Assembly: GCF_000718015.1 (NCBI RefSeq)
Contig: NZ_JODY01000001.1
Span: 372,001-436,000, forward strand
Length of the DNA: 64,000 nt
Direction of reading: 5' to 3'
Source: Streptomyces catenulae
Lineage (GTDB): Bacteria > Actinomycetota > Actinomycetes > Streptomycetales > Streptomycetaceae
The notes under the pieces were generated by a model. The model saw only the letters and a list, made by a program, of their open reading frames with translations, was not told the DNA's origin and did no database searches. Of this stretch, positions 17,977 through 27,420 are shown piece after piece (within the stretch, counting starts at the first letter, position 1; each line of letters begins with the position of its first letter). Position numbers and translations under genes: made by a program.

Positions 17977-18828
17977 TCACTCTTCTCCCTCGGTGTCCTG
18001 CCACGGCTCGCCCGCGACCACCAGCTCCGGCGGCAGCTCCGCGAACCGCTCCCGTGCCTCAGGGGTGAGACCGGCATCGGTCACCACCACGTCGACCTGC
18101 TCCAGCGAGGCGAACGAACTCAGCGCCACCGTGCCCCACTTGGTGTGGTCGGCGACCACCACGACCCGCCGTGCCGAGCGCATGAAATGACGGTTGGTCT
18201 CCGCCTCCGCGAGGTTCGGCGTGGACAGCCCCGCCTCCACCGATATGCCGTGCACCCCGAGGAAGAGCAGATCGAAGTGGAGGGTGCGGATCGCGGCATC
18301 GGCGACCGGTCCGACCAAAGTGTCCGACGGGGTCCGCACCCCGCCCGTCAGGACCACCGTCGCCGCACCGGCGTGGGGCCCCGGGCCGCCGCTCGCCGAC
18401 GCCCGCTGCGCGGTGTAGAAGACATCGGCGACCCGCACGGAGTTGGTCACCACCGTCAGATCCGGCACGTCCACCAACTGCTGGGCCAGTGCATAGGCGG
18501 TGGTGCCACCGGCCAGGGCGATGGCGCTGCCCGGGGCGACCAGCTGCGCCGCCGCCAGCGCGATGTCCTCCTTGGCGCTCAGCTCCAGCGCCGACTTCGC
18601 CTCGAAACCCGGCTCGTGCGCACTGGGCTCGCCGACCGGGACCGCGCCGCCGTGCACCTTCTCCAGCATGCCCTGCCGGGCCAGCGCGTCCAGATCGCGG
18701 CGGACCGTCATGTCCGAGACGCTGAGTCTGCGGGTGAGTTCGTTGACCCGCGCGCCGCCGCGCCGCCTGACCTCTTCGAGGATCAGGGCCCGCCGCTGCT
18801 CGGCCAGCAGATTCTGGTTGTCACTCAC
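17977..18828 (-). CDS. DeoR/GlpR family transcriptional regulator
   Basis: 283-residue DeoR protein. The N-terminal helix-turn-helix (ARVNELTRRLSVSDMTVRRDL, about 26-46) is complete, and the sugar-phosphate-binding C-domain (DeoRC) has the conserved ALAGGTTAYALAQ and FLGVHGISVEAGLST segments. GTG start at 18828 with AAGGGA upstream. The middle has a Gly-Pro-rich insertion (about 143-151). Regulates an unidentified sugar operon; no sugar gene adjoins it. Stop lies before the triple 11-bp repeat. Confidence 0.9.
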   Translation of the reverse strand: MSDNQNLLAEQRRALILEEVRRRGGARVNELTRRLSVSDMTVRRDLDALARQGMLEKVHGGAVPVGEPSAHEPGFEAKSALELSAKEDIALAAAQLVAPGSAIALAGGTTAYALAQQLVDVPDLTVVTNSVRVADVFYTAQRASASGGPGPHAGAATVVLTGGVRTPSDTLVGPVADAAIRTLHFDLLFLGVHGISVEAGLSTPNLAEAETNRHFMRSARRVVVVADHTKWGTVALSSFASLEQVDVVVTDAGLTPEARERFAELPPELVVAGEPWQDTEGEE

Positions 18829-18988
18829 CCCGGCCCGTCCCTTCCGCCCAGCTCACCGGCGTGTCACCTGCGCTCCGCCGCCCGTTCCGATCGTTCTGCT
18901 CATCCTCGCACGAGCCACCGACAACGCCGTCGGACGCGCGCGCCACCTGCTCCCAGCGGGTGGGGGAGGGGCCGCGCGTCCGGTCCGT

Positions 18989-19621
18989 TCAGTACAGCCG
19001 GATGTGCCGCAGCCCCGTCCACACCCGGCGGAGCCCGCCCCGTACCGGGCCGTCGGTGTTCGGTGTGAGGGTCAGCCCCGCCGAGGCGGCGACGCGGTCG
19101 GCGACCTGCGGGACCGTGATCCGATCGGTCCAGAGGTGCTCGGCGAACTCCGGCCCCCGCAGCCGCTCCAGGCACAGGTCGAGCTTGCCCATCGCGAAGC
19201 TGTCCCGCCGCAGCTGCCCCTCCTTGACGACTTCGAGGCGCACGATCTGCCCCAGGCCCCGCTCCCGCAACCGCCGCACCACCGTCTCGCGCTCCGCCAG
19301 CAGCGCGAAGTGCCGTACGTCGTGGCCGCGTTCCCGCAACCGGCCGACCGTTTCGGCGAAGTACGCCGGTTCGATGACGGTCATCGGGGCGATCACCGGA
19401 CCGGGATGGCGGGAGAGCGCCAGGTCGAGGACCTCGTACACCCCCTGCCGCCAGGCCCGGAAGTCCTGGAAGTCGCCGCGGATGCCCCGCGGGGTCATCC
19501 GGTGCAGGCCGAACCCCACCTCTTCCGGATCGCAGACCACGCTGCCGGGCAGCCGCCGCCGGATCTCGAACGCCGTTTGTGTTTTGCCGCCCCCGAAAGG
19601 GCCGTTGAGCCACAGAAGCAT
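18989..19621 (-). CDS. TmrB-like P-loop protein (tunicamycin-resistance-type)
   Basis: 210-residue P-loop protein with Walker A NGPFGGGKTQ (6-15) and the family stretch GDFQDFRAWRQGVYEVLD and PGPVIAPMTV. It resembles Bacillus TmrB, which binds tunicamycin, and is a clear paralogue of the N-terminal half of the kinase-Nudix fusion at 1968-3005. Begins at the ATG at 19621, directly at the P-loop strand. Whether it gives tunicamycin resistance or phosphorylates a metabolite is not known. Confidence 0.82.
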   Translation of the reverse strand: MLLWLNGPFGGGKTQTAFEIRRRLPGSVVCDPEEVGFGLHRMTPRGIRGDFQDFRAWRQGVYEVLDLALSRHPGPVIAPMTVIEPAYFAETVGRLRERGHDVRHFALLAERETVVRRLRERGLGQIVRLEVVKEGQLRRDSFAMGKLDLCLERLRGPEFAEHLWTDRITVPQVADRVAASAGLTLTPNTDGPVRGGLRRVWTGLRHIRLY

Positions 19622-19894
19622 GGGTCGACCCTAGAGCGCCGCCCGCCGGAAAGCTCGGAGCGGACGGGTGGAACGGGCCGCTCCGCGGAGTGGCGGGGAG
19701 GTGTCGCGCGCGGCGTGGCAGGCGCGGGCGGCAGCCGGTCGGGAGGTACGGAATCGGGCCTCCCCGGGGCCACGGGGGTATTTATCGGACGAAGGGCACT
19801 CTTTCGGGAAGGGAGTGCAACTCCTCGGCGGGGAAAGGTGATCCTTGTGTGAGACCTGGCGCCGCCCGGCGCCGCTCGGACCACGGGGGACACA

Positions 19895-22336
19895 GTGGAG
19901 ACCGCGGACACGACACCGCACGCACAACCGCCACGCACACACGACACCACGGACACCACCGCCGACCGACCACCGCAACTCGCCCTGGAACTGTTGGTGC
20001 ACGGCGTCGGCGGCACCACACCACAGGCCATGCTCGGCGAGCCCCGCACCACCCTGATCACCGGCGACGACACCGCGGCCTGCTACCGCCGCAGTGAGGA
20101 CGCCGACGCGGAGCAGCACCCCGAGGACTACCGCGACGCCCCGGTGCGCGAGGCGTACTGCTGGTCCAACCTCACCTCCGGCAACGGCGCCCGCGCCCTC
20201 TGGCTCATCCTGCTGCCCTTCATGGTCGCCAACCTCGCCCACTGGATGCGCCCCGCGGGCCCGCCCCGCCACCCCGCCCACCGCGTCTACGACATCCTCG
20301 TCCGTGCCCTCGCCCTCAGCCTCACCGTCCTGCTGACGGCCGCCGCCTGCGAGATCGCCCTCGACCTCACCGCCTGGCAGTGCGCCGGAACGGCCTCCTG
20401 CGTCGCCGGCAGGTCCTGGATGGGCTTCGTCAGCCCCGCCCAGGGCGGCTGGTGGAGCCTGCCCGGCCGCCGACTGGTCCTCGCCGCCGCCCTGCCGCTC
20501 CTCGTCATCGCCCTCCTGACCTGGCTCTCCCACCGCACCTGGAGCGCCTACGAATCGGCGTCGCCGCCGCCCCGCCGCCCCGGCACCTCCCGCAACACCC
20601 CGCCCGACGAGCGCACCGCCCTCAGCCTCGACGGCTTCTGGTACGGCCGCCGCGTCGTGGCCCGGCTGCGCACCGCCCACACCACCGCGGGCGTGCTGAC
20701 CGTCGCCGCCGCCGTGCTCTGCGCCGTCCGCACCACCGACGCCCGGAGCGGCGCCGGATCCGTGTTCACCGTCACCGGTGACGTCCTCGCCGTCCTGCTC
20801 GCGGCACTCGCCGTGACCACCCTCGCCGTCGTCGGACGCACCGCCCGCAGCGAGGCGGTGCCCGACGACGACCGGGACCGCGCCGTCGTCCGCGCCCTGC
20901 CCTACGCCGCCCTCGGCGCCTTCGCCCTGACCGCCGGGTACGCCGCGTGGCAGCGCCCCATGACCACCACCTCGGGCGCGCTGCCCGGCGTCACCGGCTT
21001 CGGGATCCTCACCGTCCTCCAAGGCGCCCTGGTCCTCGCCCTGGTGCTCACCGCCCGGGTCCTGCACCGTGCCTCCCGCGGCGACGCCCGGGCCGCGCTC
21101 AAGGGCATGGGCGGCCCCGCCGTCGCCCTGCTCGCCTGCGCGGTCGGCGGCGTGCTGTCCGGGGGAGCGGCCCAGCGGTTCGCCGACTGGATCGACGGTG
21201 ACGCCACCCCGGGCGAGCCCGGAGCCGTCATGGCCGGGCCGCCGGTGCTGCTCTCCTGGCAGGCGTCGGTCATCCCCGTCCTGCTGCTCGTCGTGGTCGC
21301 CGTCGCCCTGCTCGCCGCGCTGCGGGTGCGCACCGTCAGCCGCCGCGTCGCCGCCGACGTCCCCGGTCTCTACGACGACCGGGAGAAGCCCGACGCCTGG
21401 CTCACCGGAAAGATCGCCGGAACCATCGCCCGCGCCGGACTCACCGACTCCGCGCCCGTCCTGGTCGCCGCCACCGCCGCCGTCACCCTCCTGCTGGGCG
21501 CCGGTGCCGTCCTCGGCGCCTGGTGCACCGGCCGCGCGCCCGGCCCCGCCACCGAAGGCGCCCCGCCCGCCGTGCACGCCGCCGCCGAGACCGCGTCCGC
21601 CCTCGGCTCCTGGCTGATGGGCGCCGGGGTGATACTCCTGCTCGCCACCGGACGGCGGGCCTACCGCGACCGCTCCGCCCGCCGCACCATCGGCATCCTC
21701 TGGGACGTCGGCACCTTCTGGCCGCGCGCCGCCCACCCCTTCGCGCCCCCCTGCTACGCCGAGCGTGCCGTCCCCGACCTCACGTGGCGGATGGCCACCT
21801 GGACCGAGCGGTTCGACGGACGGCTGGTGATCTCGGGCCACTCGCAGGGCAGCGTGCTCGCCGCGGCGGCCGTCTGGCAGCTCGACCTCGTCACCCGCAG
21901 CCGCGTCGCCCTGCTCACCTACGGATCACCGCTGGAGCGCCTCTACGGCCGCTGGTTCCCCGCCTTCTTCGGTCCGGCGTTCCTGACCGGTCTCCACCGC
22001 GAGATGGACGACTGGCGCAACCTCTGGCGCTTCACCGACCCCATCGGCGGCCCGATCCGCCTCACCACCGAGGAAGGACAGCGCATCGACGAGGGCCCGC
22101 TGCGCGACCCGCTCACCCTGGGCCGCTCCCTCCAGCACCCGCTGCCCGCCCAGATCCTCGGCCACGGCGACTACCAGGCCGATCCGGTCTTCGACCGGGT
22201 CCGCGGCGAACTCCTCGCCCGCCTCGGCACGGCCCTGCCGGGCCAGCGCGCCACGACGACGCCCGCCCCCGGAGCACCGGAGACGGGCGGCGATCCACGG
22301 ACGGCTCAGGGAAGTTCGGGGAGGTCCTCGGGGTAG
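19895..22336 (+). CDS. Large membrane protein with split alpha/beta-hydrolase motifs
   Basis: 813 residues. The N-terminus has LLVHGVGGTTP (33-43), typical of the first strand and oxyanion loop of an alpha/beta hydrolase. About ten hydrophobic helices then span roughly 100-590. The C-terminal soluble part has VISGHSQGSVLAAAA with a nucleophile-like Ser650 in GHSQG and later LLTYGSPLERLYGRWFP and ILGHGDYQ. This suggests a serine hydrolase whose fold is interrupted by a membrane domain. GTG start with GGGGGA upstream. The 3' end overlaps the convergent beta-helix/AAA gene by 31 nt. Function unknown; a lipid or ester substrate in the membrane is inferred. Confidence 0.8.
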   Translation: METADTTPHAQPPRTHDTTDTTADRPPQLALELLVHGVGGTTPQAMLGEPRTTLITGDDTAACYRRSEDADAEQHPEDYRDAPVREAYCWSNLTSGNGARALWLILLPFMVANLAHWMRPAGPPRHPAHRVYDILVRALALSLTVLLTAAACEIALDLTAWQCAGTASCVAGRSWMGFVSPAQGGWWSLPGRRLVLAAALPLLVIALLTWLSHRTWSAYESASPPPRRPGTSRNTPPDERTALSLDGFWYGRRVVARLRTAHTTAGVLTVAAAVLCAVRTTDARSGAGSVFTVTGDVLAVLLAALAVTTLAVVGRTARSEAVPDDDRDRAVVRALPYAALGAFALTAGYAAWQRPMTTTSGALPGVTGFGILTVLQGALVLALVLTARVLHRASRGDARAALKGMGGPAVALLACAVGGVLSGGAAQRFADWIDGDATPGEPGAVMAGPPVLLSWQASVIPVLLLVVVAVALLAALRVRTVSRRVAADVPGLYDDREKPDAWLTGKIAGTIARAGLTDSAPVLVAATAAVTLLLGAGAVLGAWCTGRAPGPATEGAPPAVHAAAETASALGSWLMGAGVILLLATGRRAYRDRSARRTIGILWDVGTFWPRAAHPFAPPCYAERAVPDLTWRMATWTERFDGRLVISGHSQGSVLAAAAVWQLDLVTRSRVALLTYGSPLERLYGRWFPAFFGPAFLTGLHREMDDWRNLWRFTDPIGGPIRLTTEEGQRIDEGPLRDPLTLGRSLQHPLPAQILGHGDYQADPVFDRVRGELLARLGTALPGQRATTTPAPGAPETGGDPRTAQGSSGRSSG

Positions 22337-24750
22337 AGCAGGGCGAGGTCGTCGGTGCTCGGGTCGGTGAGCTGCGCGACCCGGCCCGCGTGCCGCTCGA
22401 CCATCGCCTCGAAGGTCTGCCGCGCCGTGCGGCCGTTGCCGAACGAGGGGCCCTTCGGGAGCGCCGTGAAGTACTTCAGCAACGCCTCGTCGGACCCCTC
22501 GCCCAGCCGGTACTCGTGCTCCTCGCCCTGCTGCTCGACTATGCGCAGCAACTCCTCCGCGCCGTAGTCGCCGAAGGTGATGGTCCGCGAGAAGCGGGAC
22601 GCCACACCGGGGTTGACGGCGAGGAAGCGCGCCATCTCGACGGTGTAACCGGCGACGATCACCACCACGGCGTCCCGGTGGTCCTCCATCAGCTTCACCA
22701 GCGTGTCGATGGCCTCCCGGCCGAAGTCACGCCCCGAGTCCTCGGGCGAGAGGGCGTACGCCTCGTCGATGAAGAGCACCCCGCCGCGCGCCCGGTCGAA
22801 CGCCTCCTGGGTGCGGATCGCGGTCGAGCCGATGTGCTCGCCCACCAGGTCCACCCGCGACACCTCGACCAGATGCCCGCGCTCCAGCACCCCCAAGGAG
22901 GCCAGGATCTCGCCGTACAGCCGGGCGACGGTCGTCTTGCCCGTGCCGGGGGAGCCGGTGAACACCAGATGGCGGCGGGCGGAGGCGGCCTTCAGGCCCG
23001 CCTGCTGGCGCCTGCGCCCCACCTCGATCATGTTGATCAGGCTGCGGACCTCCCGTTTGACGCTCTCCAGCCCCACCAGGGTGTCGAGTTCGCCGAGCAC
23101 CTCCTCCGACGGCCGCCGCGGCGCCTCGGGCTCCGCCTCCGCGGGCGCCGCCTCCGGACGCGCGGTGGCCTGCGCCGGGACCCCGCCCAGCAACCCGGTG
23201 GTCGTCTGCGTCGCCTGCTGCACCGACGGTGCCGCCCCGGTGGACGGCGTGGGCGCCGCGGTCCGGCTCTCGTCGCTGGTGCAGTCCGTGACGGTCGGGC
23301 CGCCGGTGCCGTCGCCGGACGCCCCGTCGGCGAACTCGTAGCCCCCGCGGGCGCACCGCTCCGTACGGCAGCGGGTCAGCGTGGTGCGGCAGCCGTCGAT
23401 GATGTGGAAGCCGAAGCCGGAGCTGCCGGTCACCCGGCAGCCCTGGAAGGTGCCGCGGCCCTCGGCCGAGACGTAGAAGCCTGCCTCGGTGGGCGAGCCG
23501 ACCGTGCAGCCCTCGACGGTGGGGTCGGCGCCCTTGGTGACGATGACGCCGGTCTGCGCGCCCTCGATGACGCAGTTGGCGAGGGTGCCGCCGCTGCCGT
23601 GGTCGCGGAACCACGCACCCGTCGCCGCCTCGCGTATCCGGCAGTCGTCCAGCTGCACCGTCGCACCGTCGCTGACCGACACCGCGGTGTTGCGCACCTG
23701 CGACAGATCGCAGTCGACGACATCGGCGCGCGAACCGCGGTCGAGGACGAAGAGCGCGTCGGGCACATCGTGCACCCGGGTGGCGTCCAGCACCGCCGTC
23801 GCGCCGTCGCTCACCCACACCGCGGGGTAGTCGCCCGTGCTGTCGTGGATCTCGCACTGGTTGGCGTCCACCCGGGTGCCCGGGTCCCACACCGACAGGC
23901 CGTTCCGTCCGAAGTGCCGCACCGTGGAGCGGGTCAGGGTGAGGACCGAGCGGGAGCGGAGATCGACGGCGTTCTCCGGGATGTCGTGGATGTCGCAGTC
24001 GGCGAGGGTGAGCACCGCATCGGTGTCGAGGGTGACGCCGTCGGCCGAGGTGCGGTGGACGGTGCAGTCCGTCAGATGCCCGGTCGCGCGCGAGGCGACC
24101 TGCACGCCGGTGCCCTTGATCTCGTAGATCTCGCAGCCCACCGCCTCCAGGGCGCTGCCCTCGCCGTGCAGCGACAGACCGGCGCCGGAGGCGTGGTGGA
24201 CCCGGCAGTTCTCCAGCCGCGGATGGGCGCCGCCGCGGACCGCGACCCCCGCCTGCCCCGCGGCCACCACCTCGCACTCCTCGAAGACGCCGCCCGCGCC
24301 GTCCAGCACGCTGATGCCGACGCCCCCGGCGTTGTCGACCGTGCACCGCCGAACCGTCGGCCGCGCCCCGCCGCGCACCTCGACGCCCGCCGCCGAGCGG
24401 GTCACCACCCGCAGGCCCACCAACTCCGGCGCGCAGTCCTCCACCAGGACGGCGGGCGACGCCGAGTCCGTCGCCTCCAGGTGGAGATCGTGGACGGTCG
24501 CGGACGCCCGTACCGTCAGCGCGACGCCGTCGGCCGGGACGATCCGCACCGAGCCGCGCGCCCCGTCCGGGCCGCGGAGCGTCACCGCGCGCTGCAACAC
24601 CAGATTCTCGCGGTACGTCCCCGCCGGCACGGTCAGCACATCACCGTCCCCCGCGGCCTCCAGCGCTGCGGAGAGCGAGCTGTACTCGCCGGTGCGGCGT
24701 CGCCAGCGGGATGTTCCGGAGTGCGTCACCTGGACCGAGCCCTGTGCCAT
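22306..24750 (-). CDS. Parallel beta-helix repeat protein fused to CbxX/EccA-type AAA+ ATPase
   Basis: 814 residues. Residues about 15-510 form many right-handed beta-helix coils (pectate-lyase/NosD-like repeats such as GVEVRGGARPTVRRC and GVAVRGGAHPRLENC). A Pro/Ala-rich linker (about 510-570) joins a C-terminal AAA+ domain: Walker A GSPGTGKTT (599-607), Walker B VLFIDEAYAL (about 644), and arginine-rich sensor SRFSRTI, of the CbxX/CfqX group that includes type VII-secretion EccA. No signal peptide, so the beta-helix is cytoplasmic. ATG at 24750. A chaperone or remodelling scaffold is inferred; no type VII core gene is in the window. Confidence 0.85.
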   Translation of the reverse strand: MAQGSVQVTHSGTSRWRRRTGEYSSLSAALEAAGDGDVLTVPAGTYRENLVLQRAVTLRGPDGARGSVRIVPADGVALTVRASATVHDLHLEATDSASPAVLVEDCAPELVGLRVVTRSAAGVEVRGGARPTVRRCTVDNAGGVGISVLDGAGGVFEECEVVAAGQAGVAVRGGAHPRLENCRVHHASGAGLSLHGEGSALEAVGCEIYEIKGTGVQVASRATGHLTDCTVHRTSADGVTLDTDAVLTLADCDIHDIPENAVDLRSRSVLTLTRSTVRHFGRNGLSVWDPGTRVDANQCEIHDSTGDYPAVWVSDGATAVLDATRVHDVPDALFVLDRGSRADVVDCDLSQVRNTAVSVSDGATVQLDDCRIREAATGAWFRDHGSGGTLANCVIEGAQTGVIVTKGADPTVEGCTVGSPTEAGFYVSAEGRGTFQGCRVTGSSGFGFHIIDGCRTTLTRCRTERCARGGYEFADGASGDGTGGPTVTDCTSDESRTAAPTPSTGAAPSVQQATQTTTGLLGGVPAQATARPEAAPAEAEPEAPRRPSEEVLGELDTLVGLESVKREVRSLINMIEVGRRRQQAGLKAASARRHLVFTGSPGTGKTTVARLYGEILASLGVLERGHLVEVSRVDLVGEHIGSTAIRTQEAFDRARGGVLFIDEAYALSPEDSGRDFGREAIDTLVKLMEDHRDAVVVIVAGYTVEMARFLAVNPGVASRFSRTITFGDYGAEELLRIVEQQGEEHEYRLGEGSDEALLKYFTALPKGPSFGNGRTARQTFEAMVERHAGRVAQLTDPSTDDLALLYPEDLPELP

Positions 24751-24982
24751 GGTGCTGTCGTGCCCCCACCTCGTGCGGCTGTTGACGGCCCGGCAGGTTC
24801 CGTCCGCTGTTGTCCGCATACGGGTGCCCGGGCCCCAGCCGAGTGGCTGGCTGCACCACCGTAGCGCGCTCGGCGGGCGGTAGTTGACGAGGTCGGACAG
24901 CGTCGGCGGGACACGGGGACGCACGGACGCACGGGCCCGGCGCAGACGTCGCAGGTGTGCGCCGCGGGGCTCCGGAACGGGG

Positions 24983-25588
24983 TCAGTTACCGGCGTCCGC
25001 GCGGCCCCAGGTCTGCCCCGCGCGGGCCCACGCCTCGTCCCAGCGGCGGTAGCGGCGCACCATCAGCCGCCGCACCGCCAGCCGACGGGCGCCCTCGATC
25101 AGCCCGCCGACGCAGGCGGCGACGCCGAGCCCGGCCAGCGTCGCATGGGTGGCGGCGGTGGACTCGTCCATCGGGCGGGGGATGACCATGCCGCGGTCGT
25201 CGGTCCAGATCCGGAAGCGGTCGCCGGGCTCGACGGGGCGGGGCGCGCCGATCCGGCCGGTGCGGGGGCTGCCGTCCCACGCCGTCCACCGGGCGACGAC
25301 CCGCAGATGGGAGTCGCGCCGCGAGGACGTCTCCGGGTCCGGGTCCATCGGGGCGCGGGTGGCGAGACGGTCGACGGTGGCCCACACCAGATGGCGGTGG
25401 GCGGCCTGGGAGCGCACCGTCGCCAGCAGGGTGTCGTGCACCGCGCCGCCCGTCCGCAGGCCCGCCAACGGCGCTCCCAGCGCGATCAGCAGCACGGCGA
25501 GCACGGTCAGCAAGGACTCGACGTGGTCGGTACGGCGGCGCAGCGGGTTGCACCACCGTGCGCGCAGACCGGGTTTCACTGGCTTCAC
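24983..25588 (-). CDS. Rv1733c-like two-helix membrane protein
   Basis: 201 residues with two membrane segments (about 24-43 and 145-165) flanking an external domain with VGGRW-type strand pattern (RVVARWTAWDGSPRTGRI, DRFRIWTDDRGMVI). The layout NPLRR-TD-TM-domain-TM resembles the mycobacterial antigen Rv1733c and its many Streptomyces homologues. GTG at 25588 chosen because GGAGAGGGGG lies just upstream; an ATG at 25621 would add 11 residues across that site. Function unknown. Confidence 0.75.
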   Translation of the reverse strand: MKPVKPGLRARWCNPLRRRTDHVESLLTVLAVLLIALGAPLAGLRTGGAVHDTLLATVRSQAAHRHLVWATVDRLATRAPMDPDPETSSRRDSHLRVVARWTAWDGSPRTGRIGAPRPVEPGDRFRIWTDDRGMVIPRPMDESTAATHATLAGLGVAACVGGLIEGARRLAVRRLMVRRYRRWDEAWARAGQTWGRADAGN

Positions 25589-25796
25589 CGGGCCCCCTCT
25601 CCGACTCCTTGAATACCCCATCCGACGCCGCTCGTGCGCGGCTTCGGCCCACCACGACCGGCGTTCCGGCTCATCTCCGCGGCCCGGCCGGGCGCCGGAG
25701 GCCGTACGGCGCGCGGGCGCGCACCGTCCCGCGGCGTCCTGTGCCGAGCGCCCCGAGGCGGCCGTACGGCCTGTGCCGACGCCCGGTCCGGGGGCG

Positions 25797-26621
25797 TCAG
25801 CCGAGTATCTCGAAGGGGTCGCCGACGTGGATGGTGCCGGTGTTCCGCGGGATGAGGTTCTGGCCGAAGACCGGGCGCTCGGAGATGCGGTGGTGGCGCG
25901 CGAGGGTGCGCAGCGGCTCCTTGCCGCGCTCGGCGGTGTGCTGGTCGGTGGTGGTGACGACGCACCGGCTGCTGGGCTTGGCGACGTCGAAGACCACGGC
26001 GCCGATCCGCACGCTGCGCCAGGAGTCCTCGGCCCACGGGGTGGTGCCGTCGACGACCGCGTTGGGACGGAAGCGGTCCATCGGCAGCGGGCCCTCGTCG
26101 GGGTGATCGCCCTGGGCGATGAGGGAGTTGAGGGCGTCCAGGGACGCGGTGGTGGTGAGCAGCAGCGGATAGCCGTCGGCGAAGGAGACGGTGTCGCCCG
26201 GCCGGGAGTACTCCGGATCGACGGGGCGCCGCTTGCCGGGGGCGTCGAGGTGCACCAGCTCCACCGGCATCTCCAGATACCGGCTGAACCACGCGGCCGC
26301 GGCGGAGCCCGCCGGGACCGCCTCGACCTCGTCCCGCCAGATCCCGACCGTGATCGTCCGGTCGGGCTCCGGCACCTCGACGGTCAGCGGCTCCATCCCG
26401 GGCGCGGTGAGCCGCACGCCGCCGTCCGGCAGGCCCTCGGCGGCGGCCAGTGCCAGCTTGGGGTGCGGCCGCTGGGTCACCAGTCGGCGTCCGGCGTCGA
26501 CCAGCATCCAGCGGCGGTCCCCGGCGAGGCCCCACGGCTCGACGACCGCTTCGGCGGGACCGGCCCCCGCAAGTGACTTGACCGGGTACAGATGAATGTC
26601 ACGCAGCACTGGCTCGGGCAT
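25797..26621 (-). CDS. MOSC domain-containing protein
   Basis: 274 residues: MOSC_N beta-barrel (about 5-120, with LYPVKSLAGA and WGLAGDRRWMLVD) followed by the MOSC domain (about 130-274), including the conserved cysteine in SSRCVVTTTD, the expected molybdenum-cofactor ligand, and FGQNLI near the C-terminus. Similar to YcbX/mARC enzymes that reduce N-hydroxylated compounds. ATG at 26621. No redox partner is adjacent; a ferredoxin-like domain is absent. Confidence 0.88.
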   Translation of the reverse strand: MPEPVLRDIHLYPVKSLAGAGPAEAVVEPWGLAGDRRWMLVDAGRRLVTQRPHPKLALAAAEGLPDGGVRLTAPGMEPLTVEVPEPDRTITVGIWRDEVEAVPAGSAAAAWFSRYLEMPVELVHLDAPGKRRPVDPEYSRPGDTVSFADGYPLLLTTTASLDALNSLIAQGDHPDEGPLPMDRFRPNAVVDGTTPWAEDSWRSVRIGAVVFDVAKPSSRCVVTTTDQHTAERGKEPLRTLARHHRISERPVFGQNLIPRNTGTIHVGDPFEILG

Positions 26622-26687
26622 GTCCCCATCCTGCCAGCCACCACCGACAGCCGACCCGGGAGTCCGGTCCCGCACCCCCGCTCCGGG

Positions 26688-27134
26688 TCAGTAGCCCCGG
26701 GGCTGGTACGAGCGGCCGTACGGGTCGTCGTACGGGGCCGGGCCGCGCTGCGGGGCCGGGGCGACGGGGGCCGCCGGGCGCATCGCCTCGTAGCCGGTGC
26801 CCATGGGCGGGCGCGGCGGCTGCGGGGCGGCCGGATGGCTGCGGGTGACCGCCTGCTGCGGGATGTACGGCGCAGGCGTGTGCTGGAGCGGGGCGACCGG
26901 CGCGGCGGCACCGGGGTAACCCGCTCCGGGCGACGGATGCGACGGGGCGGCGGGCAGTGCCGCCGGGAGCGCCGGAAGGTACGACGAGCCGGTGTCGTAC
27001 GGTGCCGGGTTGACCCGGATCGGGGCGATCTGCGGCGTCCCGCGTTCGGCGACGAGACTGTCGTAGATGGGGGTGTCCGGGAAGGACGGCGAAGCGTAGT
27101 AGCCGCCGCCGTAGGTAGAGCGGGGGGAGGTCAT
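26688..27134 (-). CDS. DUF6643 family Pro/Tyr-rich protein
   Basis: 148-residue low-complexity protein recognisable as a Streptomyces-conserved family (DUF6643) by its opening SPRSTYGGGYY and DTPIYDSLVAERGTPQIAPIRV. The remainder is Pro/Ala/Tyr-rich and probably disordered. No signal peptide or membrane helix. ATG at 27134 with AGAGGT immediately upstream. Divergent from the TerD-type gene across a 286-nt AT-rich gap. Function unknown. Confidence 0.78.
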   Translation of the reverse strand: MTSPRSTYGGGYYASPSFPDTPIYDSLVAERGTPQIAPIRVNPAPYDTGSSYLPALPAALPAAPSHPSPGAGYPGAAAPVAPLQHTPAPYIPQQAVTRSHPAAPQPPRPPMGTGYEAMRPAAPVAPAPQRGPAPYDDPYGRSYQPRGY

Positions 27135-27242
27135 ACCTCTTAAGTTAAGCCCACGATGTGCCGATTGGGGAGCCTGGAATGCGGGTTGTTTCGCGGGGCG
27201 GTGGTGACCTCCTGCCCGTAATGGTGGCTAAATGGTGAAAAT

Positions 27243-27332
27243 CGGTCGAGATCGACCGTAGAAAATGCGTAAAGACCTCGCTTCTCGCAGGTGAACAGGG
27301 GACGTTCACACCTCGTTCCGGCCAAGTAGGTT
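27243..27332 (+). promoter_or_regulatory. Promoter and two palindromes before TerD-type gene
   Basis: TTCACA (27305-27310) and TAGGTT (27327-27332) with 16-bp spacing form a plausible housekeeping promoter. GTGAAC-N7-GTTCAC (27291-27309) overlaps the -35 box; a 16-bp palindrome CGGTCGA-GA-TCGACCG lies at 27243-27258. Transcription would begin close to an in-frame GTG at 27343, so leaderless initiation there is an alternative to the ATG at 27421. Confidence 0.55.
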
Positions 27333-27420
27333 GGGTACAGGCGTGACTGACGGGGCGACCGGCGGGACGGAAGTGTTCCGTGAGGTCGGTGGGGTGCGGG
27401 AAAGCGAGAAGGGTGCCGAG

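Noticed and set aside
19631..21841. Long Gly/Asp-rich minus-strand frame under the split-hydrolase gene
   Set aside because: Low-complexity composition typical of antisense to GC-rich coding sequence; the plus-strand protein has clear motifs.
22306..25588. Type VII secretion locus
   Set aside because: The ATPase is EccA-like, but no EccB/C/D/E, MycP or WXG100 gene is in the window.
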